A stretch of 7,351 bases of DNA, from NCBI GenBank assembly GCA_937864935.1, contig CALMDN010000068.1, forward strand, positions 1 through 7,351. The letters run 5' to 3'. Positions 1 through 7,305 of the stretch are shown one piece after another (within the stretch, counting starts at the first letter, position 1; every line of letters begins with the position of its first letter). The position numbers were made by a program, and so were the translations under genes. The DNA is from an uncultured Bacteroidales bacterium (GTDB taxonomy: Bacteria; Bacteroidota; Bacteroidia; Bacteroidales; Lentimicrobiaceae). Under the pieces are notes generated by a model. It made no database searches, had not been told where the DNA came from, and saw only the letters and a list, made by a program, of their open reading frames with translations.

Positions 1-673
1 TGCGGCTCTGCCAGGTTCCGATACGACCTCCAAGCTTCGGTGAGTTTACAGCGATGGTAACCAGCAGCACAAGACTGGCTATGCCAACCAGTACGAGAAT
101 GCCGATGTACCTGAACCTGACCCTCCCCACAAACATCAGTACAAGGCAGGTGGTAAAAATAAGGGCAGCCGTGGAAAAGTTGGCTGGTAATATCAGCACG
201 GTTATGACCACCACCGGAATCATCAGCGAAAGGAATCCCTTTTTGAAGTCTTCGATTTCACCCTGTTTTTTGGCAAGGAGGCGGGCAACATACATGATCA
301 GGGCAAGCTTGGCGAAATCGGATGGCTGAAAGGTCATGTTGATGAGCGGCAGGGTGTACCACCGGCTCGCCTCATTCATGCTCGTGCCGAAAAACAAGGT
401 GTAGGCCAGCAGGGGGATAGAGGCAAAGATGGCCAGTTGCGACAGCCGCGCATAGTATTTGTATGGAACCTGATGGGCCAGATACATCAGTATAAAACCC
501 AGCATCAGGATGCTCATGTGCTTGAGCAGATAGTATTCGGTGTTTCCTGAATGTTTTCGGTAGGCAAGGGTTCCGGTGGAACTGTACACCGCCAGTATCG
601 AAAAAACTGACAGCATCAGCACAACGGCCCAGATAACCTTGTCTCCCTTTATGTTGTTCAGGATTGCTTTCAT
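1..673 (-). CDS. ftsW: FtsW, SEDS-family septal peptidoglycan glycosyltransferase (5' part, cut by the left edge)
   Basis: FtsW is the SEDS-family polytopic membrane enzyme that polymerises lipid II into glycan strands at the division septum, paired with FtsI. The ATG at 673-671 opens a frame that stays open to base 1, giving 224 residues of a protein usually near 400, so the C-terminal half is missing. Hydrophobic segments fall at about residues 13-30, 52-66, 77-95, 121-134, 148-163, 167-182 and 188-208. Family landmarks are NEASRW (100-105, the usual GASRW region), FQPSDF (115-120, normally QPSE) and PANFSTA (163-169, normally PDLGTA). The frame ends in GGRIGTWQSR, typical of the loop after this region. 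The start lies 13 bp beyond the murD stop with no clear Shine-Dalgarno sequence. Position after murD is standard for dcw clusters. The paralogue RodA is the main alternative, but this context favours FtsW. Confidence 0.95.
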   Translation of the reverse strand, partial: MKAILNNIKGDKVIWAVVLMLSVFSILAVYSSTGTLAYRKHSGNTEYYLLKHMSILMLGFILMYLAHQVPYKYYARLSQLAIFASIPLLAYTLFFGTSMNEASRWYTLPLINMTFQPSDFAKLALIMYVARLLAKKQGEIEDFKKGFLSLMIPVVVITVLILPANFSTAALIFTTCLVLMFVGRVRFRYIGILVLVGIASLVLLVTIAVNSPKLGGRIGTWQSR

Positions 674-686
674 CGGATCGGAAGGG

Positions 687-2030
687 TTAGAGCGCTTTCA
701 CAGCCTGTTTGAATTTGCGGCCACGTTCCTCGTAGTTCTCGAAAAGGTCGAAGCTGGCGCAAGCCGGGGATAGCAGCACCGCATCACCTTTTCGGGCGAG
801 GTAGTATGCCATGTTCACCGCTTCCTCCACTGAGGTGGTCTCTGATATGAACTCGACTTTATCCTTGAAAGCATCAATCAGCTTTTCGTTGTCGATTCCG
901 AGGCAAACGATGGCTTTAACCTTCTGTTTAACGATGTCCCAGAGTTTGGAATAATCGTTTCCCTTGTCTACCCCGCCGGCTATCCAGATCACCTTTTTAT
1001 TGAGACTCTCCAGGGCATACCAGGCCGAATTGATGTTGGTTGCCTTTGAGTCGTTGATGAATTCAATGCCATGAATGTTGGCTACAAACTCAAGGCGGTG
1101 TTCAACATTCTTGAAATCAGAGAGACACTGCTTGATGGTATCTTTCCTGATGTCGATCAGCCTGGCGGCAACACCGGCGGCCATTGAATTGTAAATGTTG
1201 TGTTTGCCCTGTAATGCAAGTTCCTCTAATGTCATATCAAATGTTTCCCCTTTTAGATTGAATACTATTTTCCTGTCGTCTGTGTAAGCTCCGTTTTCAA
1301 CCCTGTGTTGAAGACTTATCTGAAGGTTGTTCTGCAATAATTCTCTTTCTCCTGCCAGGTTTGCAATGGTTTCATCATCCAGGCACCAGATAAAGGCATC
1401 ACCGGTTGTCTGATTCCTGATGACCCGCATCTTGGAACGGGCATATTTTTCAAAACTGTGATCATAGCGGTCGAGATGCTCGGGCGTGATGTTGAGCAGA
1501 ATGGCGGTTTCGGCTTTGAAATCAACCATTCCGTCGAGCTGAAAACTGCTGAGTTCTATCACGAAGTAATCGTGGTCCTGCTCAGCCAGCTGCCGCGCAA
1601 AGCTCTTTCCGACATTTCCGGCCAGACAGACATCCAGACCGGCTGTCTTCAGGATGTGATAAATCAGCAGAGTGGTGGTGGTCTTCCCGTTGCTTCCGGT
1701 AATGCATATTTTGTATGCATTGGTGTAGCGGGCGGCGAATTCAATTTCAGAAATCACCTGTATCCCATTCTGTCTGGCACGTTCAATCAACGGCACAGTG
1801 TCGGGGATGCCGGGGCTCTTGACAATCAGTCCGGCTGAAAGGATGATTTCAGGTGTGTGCCCGCCTTCCTCGAATGCAATACCGTGTGATTCAAGTTCCA
1901 GCCTGTATTGCTCCCTGATGGTGCCACCATCAGATACAAACACACCCAACCCCTTGCTCTTGGCAAGTAGTGCGGCGCCGGCTCCACTTTCGCCGGCGCC
2001 CATGATCACTACTCCGGGGTTTAATCGCAT
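687..2030 (-). CDS. murD: MurD, UDP-N-acetylmuramoyl-L-alanine--D-glutamate ligase
   Basis: MurD is a cytoplasmic ATP-dependent Mur ligase that adds D-glutamate to UDP-MurNAc-L-Ala, the second peptide step of peptidoglycan precursor synthesis. The 447-residue product is a normal full length. The N-terminal UDP-substrate domain has a Rossmann-type GAGESG turn (11-16). The central ATPase domain has the P-loop TGSNGKTTT (111-119), the SSFQL segment (161-165), NITPEHLDRY (180-189) and the lysine expected to be carbamylated in ARSKMR (K200). The C-terminal domain begins near HRLE (311-314) and carries NDSKATN (326-332), AGGVDKGNDY (351-360) and SPACASFD (421-428). All key residues are present. The ATG at 2030 is only 1 bp from the mraY stop, which suggests translational coupling, and no Shine-Dalgarno sequence is evident. 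The ATG at codon 10 is unlikely to be the start because it would cut off the first beta strand. Confidence 0.98.
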   Translation of the reverse strand: MRLNPGVVIMGAGESGAGAALLAKSKGLGVFVSDGGTIREQYRLELESHGIAFEEGGHTPEIILSAGLIVKSPGIPDTVPLIERARQNGIQVISEIEFAARYTNAYKICITGSNGKTTTTLLIYHILKTAGLDVCLAGNVGKSFARQLAEQDHDYFVIELSSFQLDGMVDFKAETAILLNITPEHLDRYDHSFEKYARSKMRVIRNQTTGDAFIWCLDDETIANLAGERELLQNNLQISLQHRVENGAYTDDRKIVFNLKGETFDMTLEELALQGKHNIYNSMAAGVAARLIDIRKDTIKQCLSDFKNVEHRLEFVANIHGIEFINDSKATNINSAWYALESLNKKVIWIAGGVDKGNDYSKLWDIVKQKVKAIVCLGIDNEKLIDAFKDKVEFISETTSVEEAVNMAYYLARKGDAVLLSPACASFDLFENYEERGRKFKQAVKAL

Positions 2031-2031
2031 C

Positions 2032-3285
2032 TTACCGAATCTTTAATGTTATGATGGTGGCTACTGCCAGCATAATTCCTACAATGAAAAACCGCTGTAC
2101 AATTTTCGGCTCAGCGTAGCCGAGCTTCTGGAAATGGTGATGCAGCGGAGACATCAGGAAAATGCGCCGCCCCTCACCGTACTTCTTCTTCGTCCTTTTG
2201 AAATAGCTTACCTGTATGATCACTGAGAGGTTCTCAGCAATGAAGATTCCGCAAAGAATGGGAAGCAGCAATTCTTTACGTATCATGATTGCCAGTACAG
2301 CAATTACACCGCCCAGCGCCAGTGAGCCGGTGTCACCCATGAATACCTGGGCCGGGAAGGTGTTGTACCACAGAAACCCGGTACAGGCCCCGACAAAGGC
2401 ACTGACGAAGATTGTCAGTTCGCCTGTATTGGGCAGGTACATGATGTTCAGGTAGTCGGCAAAAACAATGTTGCCCGATACCCAGGCCAGAATGCCAAGG
2501 GTAACCCCGATGATGGCTGAAGTTCCGGTGGCCAGCCCGTCGATCCCATCGGTCAGATTGGCACCGTTGGAAATGGCAGTGATGATCAGGATAACTATAG
2601 GCACAAAAATCAGCCAGGCATAACCTGCGGCCTTTTCACCAAAGGGCTTCAGCAGGATGGCATAGTCAAATTCATTGTTCTTGAAAAACGGGATGGTTGT
2701 TTTGGTTGACTTCTTGTTTATTCTGGAAAATTTCTTGGAGTGATCTGAGGTGCTTTCGAATTCACTCAGGGTTGAAACTGACCGCGAACTGGTGGGGGCG
2801 ATCTTCTCCCGGATAACCACCCCATCATGAAAGTACAGGGTGAAGCCTACGATGATCCCGATAACAATCTGACCAAGAATCTTGAATTTGCCGGCAAGCC
2901 CTTTTTTGTCGTTCCGGAATACTTTGATGTAGTCATCAAGAAAACCGATAAACCCAAGCCAGATGGTTGTAACCAGAATGAGTATGATGTAAATGTTGTT
3001 GAGCTTGGCAAACAGCAATGTGGGTATGATGATGGCCCCCAGAATGATCAGACCACCCATGGTGGGGGTACCCTGTTTCTCCTTCTGTCCCTGTAGACCA
3101 AGGTCGCGCACGGTTTCTCCAACCTGTTTCCTGCGCAGATAGTTGATCAGCGACTTACCAAAAAGCAGGGAGATGGTGAGCGAGGTGATGACAGCAAGAG
3201 CAGCCCTGAACGAGATGTACTGAAACATTCCGGCTCCGGGGAAGTCGTAGTATTTGTCAAGGAAATCGAATAAATAGTACAGCAT
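2032..3285 (-). CDS. mraY: MraY, phospho-N-acetylmuramoyl-pentapeptide-transferase
   Basis: MraY is the integral membrane enzyme that transfers phospho-MurNAc-pentapeptide from UDP to undecaprenyl phosphate, forming lipid I. At 417 residues it is longer than the ~360 of E. coli. Family motifs run in order: TPTMGGL (73-79), FLDDYIKV with the Asp pair D117-D118, [10 protein letters not shown] (243-252, with D246 and D249), [12 protein letters not shown] (315-326) and [12 protein letters not shown] (379-390, His382-384). About ten hydrophobic segments are visible. The extra length is mostly a Ser/Thr/Lys-rich insert at about residues 155-196, between membrane helix 4 and the IPFFKNN block. By the known MraY topology this would be in the periplasmic hairpin loop. 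The ATG at 3285 is 12 bp past the murE stop and has only a weak AGAGAG purine run close upstream. The N-terminus [20 protein letters not shown] is typical of Bacteroidota MraY, which supports this start. Confidence 0.98.
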   Translation of the reverse strand: MLYYLFDFLDKYYDFPGAGMFQYISFRAALAVITSLTISLLFGKSLINYLRRKQVGETVRDLGLQGQKEKQGTPTMGGLIILGAIIIPTLLFAKLNNIYIILILVTTIWLGFIGFLDDYIKVFRNDKKGLAGKFKILGQIVIGIIVGFTLYFHDGVVIREKIAPTSSRSVSTLSEFESTSDHSKKFSRINKKSTKTTIPFFKNNEFDYAILLKPFGEKAAGYAWLIFVPIVILIITAISNGANLTDGIDGLATGTSAIIGVTLGILAWVSGNIVFADYLNIMYLPNTGELTIFVSAFVGACTGFLWYNTFPAQVFMGDTGSLALGGVIAVLAIMIRKELLLPILCGIFIAENLSVIIQVSYFKRTKKKYGEGRRIFLMSPLHHHFQKLGYAEPKIVQRFFIVGIMLAVATIITLKIR

Positions 3286-3297
3286 GGCTCTCTTGTT

Positions 3298-4776
3298 TTA
3301 ATTCACTGTTCCCGGTTTCGCGTTGATCTGAAGAAACTCCTTCAGCACCTCCCTGTCATCGAAATGGTGTTTTATTCCCTTGATTTCCTGATAGGTTTCA
3401 TGACCCTTGCCGGCAACCAGAATGATGTCTCCCTGAGCAGCCAGTGTACAGGCGGTTTTTATGGCCTCTTTGCGGTCGGTGATGACCAGACAGTTCCTTT
3501 TCTTGTCAGCAGCAACCCCTTCCAGCATTTCTTTCAGAATGTCATCCGGGTTTTCGCTTCTGGGATTGTCGGATGTCAGTATGGTAAGGTTGCTGTTTTC
3601 TGTGGCGATGAAGGCCATTTTCGGACGTTTGGTGCGGTCGCGGTCTCCTCCGGCACCGGCAACCGTGATGAGCCTTCCGTTGCCCTGCCGGATGCTGTTG
3701 ATGGTTTCAATGACATTCAGCAATGCATCCGGGGTGTGTGCATAGTCCACAATGCCGGTAATGCCGGTGTATGAGGTGAAATATTCAAACCGGCCATCCA
3801 CAGCCTCCAGTTTACTCAGGGCTGTCAGGGCTTCCTCTTTGTTGATCCCCAGCAGGGTAGCGGCTGCATATATGCTGAGAAGGTTGTAGGCATTGAAATT
3901 TCCGACCAGCCTGCACCAGATCTCCGTTCCGTTGATGTTCAGCAGCAATCCTTCAAAGTGATTCTCAATGATCCGGCACCGGAAGTCGGCTTCTGTTTTC
4001 AGGGCAAGTGTGCTGATGGCGGCTTTCGTGTTCTGAACCATCACTTTACCGTGCCGGTCATCGGTATTCACGAGGGCAAAGGCATTGGCAGGCAGTTGAT
4101 CGAACAGCTGCTTTTTGGCTGCCAGATAGGCATCGAAAGTTTTGTGAAAGTCAAGGTGATCGTGGGTGAGATTGGTAAACACAGCTCCTGTAAATTGCAG
4201 CCCGGCAACCCTGTTCTGGACCACCGCATGTGAGCTTACCTCCATAAAGCAGTATTCGCAACCGGTGTCTGCCATCTCCCGCAACATCCGGTTCAGCTCA
4301 ACGGCATCGGGGGTGGTGTGTGTGGAAGCGACTTCGGTCAGGTAGATCATGTTTCTTACCGTGGAAAGCAGTCCTGCCTTGTATCCGAGGCTGAGAAACA
4401 ATTTGTACAAAAGGGTGGCTATGGTCGTTTTCCCGTTGGTTCCGGTGATCCCCACCAGTTTCATGGTCAGGGAAGGATTATCATAGAAATTGGCCGCCAT
4501 CCGTCCAAGGGCTTCACTGCTGTCGGCAACCTCAACATAACAGGCATCCTCAACGGTTTCATCGGGAATCTGCTCGCACACAACAGCCCTTACCCCGGCT
4601 TTTACAACCTGTGCAATATACTGATGCCCATCGGTTTGCGTTCCTTTGACTGCCACAAAGACACATCCCGGAACAGCCTTGCGCGAATCGAACACCACCG
4701 CTGATATTTCAGTGGAAGTATCACCAACAACCCGTGATATTCTGCATTTGTACAGTATTTCCTGAAGTGTCTTCAC
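3298..4776 (-). CDS. murE: MurE, UDP-MurNAc-L-Ala-D-Glu--meso-diaminopimelate ligase (GTG start)
   Basis: MurE is a cytoplasmic Mur ligase that adds the third stem-peptide residue to UDP-MurNAc-L-Ala-D-Glu using ATP. The product has 492 residues, a normal length. Visible motifs are the UDP-binding region FDSRKAVPGCVFVAVKG (29-45), the P-loop GITGTNGKTT (109-118), THTTPDA (152-158), EVSSHAVVQNRV (179-190), the expected carbamylated lysine in YLAAKKQLF (K221), GRFE (328-331), DYAHTPDAL (344-352), DNPRSENPDDI (403-413) and GKGHE (456-460). The DNPR form is the signature of enzymes that use meso-diaminopimelate rather than lysine. Translation starts at GTG (4776-4774): an in-frame TGA lies at 4782-4780, and the next in-frame ATG is codon 93, well inside the conserved domain. 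The start is 11 bp after the ftsI stop with no strong Shine-Dalgarno sequence. No murF follows, as is usual in Bacteroidota. Confidence 0.98.
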   Translation of the reverse strand: MKTLQEILYKCRISRVVGDTSTEISAVVFDSRKAVPGCVFVAVKGTQTDGHQYIAQVVKAGVRAVVCEQIPDETVEDACYVEVADSSEALGRMAANFYDNPSLTMKLVGITGTNGKTTIATLLYKLFLSLGYKAGLLSTVRNMIYLTEVASTHTTPDAVELNRMLREMADTGCEYCFMEVSSHAVVQNRVAGLQFTGAVFTNLTHDHLDFHKTFDAYLAAKKQLFDQLPANAFALVNTDDRHGKVMVQNTKAAISTLALKTEADFRCRIIENHFEGLLLNINGTEIWCRLVGNFNAYNLLSIYAAATLLGINKEEALTALSKLEAVDGRFEYFTSYTGITGIVDYAHTPDALLNVIETINSIRQGNGRLITVAGAGGDRDRTKRPKMAFIATENSNLTILTSDNPRSENPDDILKEMLEGVAADKKRNCLVITDRKEAIKTACTLAAQGDIILVAGKGHETYQEIKGIKHHFDDREVLKEFLQINAKPGTVN

Positions 4777-4787
4777 CTGTCAGCTTT

Positions 4788-6887
4788 TTATCCCAATTCA
4801 ATAACACACTGACTGCCCCGCCTTGCCTTTGCACCAGCGGGCAGCGATTGTTTTCTAACCAGTCCCTTTCCTTTTATCTGAACCCTGACCCCTGCATTTT
4901 CAAGCAGATACACCGCATCGCGGGCCCCCATGCCGGTAACATCGGGAATTTGGGTTTCTGAAATTGCCAGCGGTTTTATCTGTATACTGCTGTCAGAAGT
5001 ATTCATGCTGGCAAACTCGTATTGCTGTGAACTTCCTTTCCACACCACATTGGTTTCCCGGAAAATGGTTTCCAGATCTTTTGCATATCCGGAGGCCATT
5101 AAAGGTGGAGCCGACCCAAGCGTATCGGTCTTGCTTCTCACCGGATCAAGTCTGGTGGCATACACCTTATCGGCAATTTCCCTGAATACCGGTCCTGCAA
5201 TCGAGCCGCCATAGTACACTCCCTTCCGGGGATTGTTGATTACCACGATGCAGGTGTATTTAGGGTTATCAGCCGGGAAATAGCCGACAAAGGAGGCCTT
5301 GTAGTTCGATTTGTTGTATCCCGAATTCTGCTGGGCAATCTGTGCTGTTCCTGTTTTACCGGCTATTTTGTAAACCGGGTTCCTCAGGTTGGTCGCAGTT
5401 CCCCTCTCAACCACACCTTCCAGCATGTTTCTGACTTTGGCCAGGGTTTCCGGATTCTGAACAATGGATTCCTTCAGAACAACCGGTTCAAATTTCTGAA
5501 TCGTTTTCCCGGCAAGGTGTATCTCTTTGATAAACTGTGGTTTAACCATTTTGCCATTGTTTGCAATGGCATTGTAGAAGGCCAGGGTCTGCAGCGGGGT
5601 AATGGCCACTTCGTAGCCGACCGACATCCAGGGCAGCGATACTTTTGACCAGTAGCGGTGTTTGGTATCTTTTATAAAAGGGGAGCCCTCGCCGGGGATA
5701 TCCAGACCCAGTTTTTCGTTGAGCCTCATCGAGTAAAGCTTGCTGATGAACTGATCGGGTTTGTCGCGGTAAGCTTTGTGAACCACTTTTGATATGCCGA
5801 CATTGGAGGAGAGCTCAAAGGCCCGCTGAACGCTGATCCTTCCATAACCACCCTCGTGTGAATCTTTCATAATCCGGTTGGCAAACCTTACCGCGCCTCC
5901 CTGTGTGTCAACAGTATCGGTAAGCTTAACCAGGCCTTCGTCGAGGGCACACATCAGCGAAGCCAGTTTAAAGGTTGAACCGGGTTCGGAACTTTCTCCT
6001 ATGGCATAGTTGTATTTTTCCTCGTATACGCCTTCTTTGTTTTTGCCGAGGTTGGCGATGGCAACGATGAAGCCGGTACTGACCTCCATCAGCACGGCAC
6101 AGCCATGATCGGCTTCATTGGCGATTAGCTGCCGCATCAGGGCATCTTCAGCGACATCCTGTATGTTGATATCAATGGAGGTGAGCAGGTCATGTCCGTT
6201 GCGTGGTTCTATTTCGGTTTCCTGATTCAGCGGACGGTAAGCCCCATTGCCAATCCGCTGCATCAGTCTGCGGCCGCTTTCTCCTTCCAGTATCTCACTG
6301 TAGGCACCTTCCAGTCCGATGTCATTGTCTTCCCCGGGTTTGTCCCATCCGATGGTGCGGAAAGCCAGCCAGCGGAATGGCAGCTCACGGCGGTTGCGCG
6401 CTTCTGCAATAAGCCCACCTTTGTATTTTCCAAGCCTGAAAATCGGGAACTTCCTTACTTTCTTCAGCTCAACATAGGAGATATTGCGTTTGAGCAGAAG
6501 ATACCTGTTGTTGTTTTTGCGGGCTTTCACCAGCATCTGTTTGTATTCCTGACTGGTTTTATCCCTGAAAAGGTCGGCCAGATGCCAGGCCAGCGAATCA
6601 ACCTTTTCATAAAAGAAATCATCCTTATAATGGGTATTCCCGGCATCTATTCTGAGATCAAATACCGGGATGGAGGCAGCAAGCAGGCTGCCGTCGTTGG
6701 CCAGAATGTTCCCCCTTACAGCTTCAATTTTCTCATACCGGATCGAAAGCTCTTTGGCTTTTTCACGCCATACTTCACCTTCAGCAAACTGTATGTAAAA
6801 TACTTTGGCAACCACAGCAACGCCAAGCAATGCAACAGCAATGTATACAAGGTACACCTTCTTCAATATGTCGCGCCTGTTATCCAT
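4788..6887 (-). CDS. ftsI: FtsI-type class B penicillin-binding protein (septal transpeptidase) with C-terminal PASTA domain
   Basis: This is the septal D,D-transpeptidase that crosslinks new peptidoglycan, working with FtsW. The product has 699 residues. A short cytoplasmic tail is followed by one membrane anchor (about 11-33), so most of the protein is periplasmic. The pedestal domain begins with EAVRGNILANDGSLLA (55-70), the usual RGxI region. The transpeptidase domain has all three penicillin-binding motifs: STFK (S304 as acyl nucleophile, K307), SSN (360-362) and KTGT (511-514). After a less conserved linker (about 580-643), a single PASTA domain starts at IPDVTGMGARDAVYLLENAG (647-666) and runs to the end. 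Spo-VD-type and FtsI proteins of several phyla share this layout; the dcw position makes FtsI the best call. The ATG at 6887 overlaps the end of ftsL by 8 bp and has an AGGA motif 6 bp upstream. Confidence 0.96.
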   Translation of the reverse strand: MDNRRDILKKVYLVYIAVALLGVAVVAKVFYIQFAEGEVWREKAKELSIRYEKIEAVRGNILANDGSLLAASIPVFDLRIDAGNTHYKDDFFYEKVDSLAWHLADLFRDKTSQEYKQMLVKARKNNNRYLLLKRNISYVELKKVRKFPIFRLGKYKGGLIAEARNRRELPFRWLAFRTIGWDKPGEDNDIGLEGAYSEILEGESGRRLMQRIGNGAYRPLNQETEIEPRNGHDLLTSIDINIQDVAEDALMRQLIANEADHGCAVLMEVSTGFIVAIANLGKNKEGVYEEKYNYAIGESSEPGSTFKLASLMCALDEGLVKLTDTVDTQGGAVRFANRIMKDSHEGGYGRISVQRAFELSSNVGISKVVHKAYRDKPDQFISKLYSMRLNEKLGLDIPGEGSPFIKDTKHRYWSKVSLPWMSVGYEVAITPLQTLAFYNAIANNGKMVKPQFIKEIHLAGKTIQKFEPVVLKESIVQNPETLAKVRNMLEGVVERGTATNLRNPVYKIAGKTGTAQIAQQNSGYNKSNYKASFVGYFPADNPKYTCIVVINNPRKGVYYGGSIAGPVFREIADKVYATRLDPVRSKTDTLGSAPPLMASGYAKDLETIFRETNVVWKGSSQQYEFASMNTSDSSIQIKPLAISETQIPDVTGMGARDAVYLLENAGVRVQIKGKGLVRKQSLPAGAKARRGSQCVIELG

Positions 6888-7305
6888 TCTTATTCCTGGC
6901 TTTTATGTAGAGTTTTACGGGAGGAACCAGTGATTCCTTTACCCCGCTGTTGCTGAGTTTTGATGCTACAGCAGATTGTTTGCTGTGGAACATCAGCTCT
7001 GATTTGGTGGTGATATAGGAGAACCTCAGTTCTTCAATCTGCCGTTTGGTTCTGCCGATTTCAATAATGGTCTTTTCTGCATTGTATGAATTGGCGATAT
7101 ACAGTATGCCCAGAAAGGTGAGAAACAGGATAAAAGGGATCTGACGCCCAAGATTCTCACGGGAGAACAGGTTGGAAGGGATTGACCAGGAGATTGGCTT
7201 TACCGATTTCAGCTTGCGGTTAATGGTGGTAAATGACCTGAAGCTGAACCTGCCTGCCTGACGGGCTTTGGGCTTCTGATGGATGGTGTTGCGGGCTTTA
7301 GGCAT
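6880..7305 (-). CDS. ftsL: FtsL-like cell division protein (Bacteroidota type)
   Basis: This is a small bitopic membrane protein placed exactly where ftsL lies in dcw clusters, between rsmH and ftsI. FtsL links FtsB/FtsQ to FtsW-FtsI and helps activate septal synthesis. The 141-residue product has a basic cytoplasmic tail of about 53 residues rich in Lys and Arg, one membrane helix (about 56-73, with IPFILFLTFLGILYIANSY) and a periplasmic part whose residues 76-112 look like a short coiled coil (EKTIIEIGRTKRQIEELRFSYITTKSEL). It ends in a short basic tail. There is no enzymatic motif. FtsL proteins diverge so much that the call rests on architecture and position more than sequence identity. 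The ATG at 7305 is preferred because AGGAGG lies just upstream; it overlaps the rsmH end by 8 bp. A TTG six codons earlier would also be in frame but is less likely. Confidence 0.88.
   Translation of the reverse strand: MPKARNTIHQKPKARQAGRFSFRSFTTINRKLKSVKPISWSIPSNLFSRENLGRQIPFILFLTFLGILYIANSYNAEKTIIEIGRTKRQIEELRFSYITTKSELMFHSKQSAVASKLSNSGVKESLVPPVKLYIKARNKNG
6894..6897 (-). promoter_or_regulatory. Probable Shine-Dalgarno sequence for ftsI
   Basis: On the minus strand AGGA lies 6 bp before the ftsI ATG at 6887, inside the last codons of ftsL. The spacing is good, but the motif is short and could occur by chance. Confidence 0.45.

Noticed and set aside
54..329. 91-codon plus-strand open frame near the left edge
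   Set aside because: The minus strand here reads through as FtsW with recognisable SEDS motifs, so this is its shadow.
1458..1838. 126-codon plus-strand open frame opposite murD
   Set aside because: Antisense to the MurD ATPase domain, including its P-loop; no sign of an independent protein.
2698..2823. MraY insert considered as an intein, mobile insertion or frameshift product
   Set aside because: It is in frame, too short for an intein, has no terminal repeats, and sits where family members vary in loop length.
3364..3774. 136-codon plus-strand open frame opposite murE
   Set aside because: Antisense to conserved MurE motifs (DNPR, GKGHE), with no family resemblance or start signal; a shadow frame.
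4318..4704. 128-codon plus-strand open frame opposite murE
   Set aside because: Antisense to the MurE N-terminal and P-loop region; no domain and no neighbours on the plus strand.
6192..6956. 254-codon plus-strand open frame opposite the start of ftsI and the end of ftsL
   Set aside because: It lies wholly antisense to two well-supported genes, crosses their junction, shows no recognisable domain, and its composition is what the reverse frame of these genes would give.
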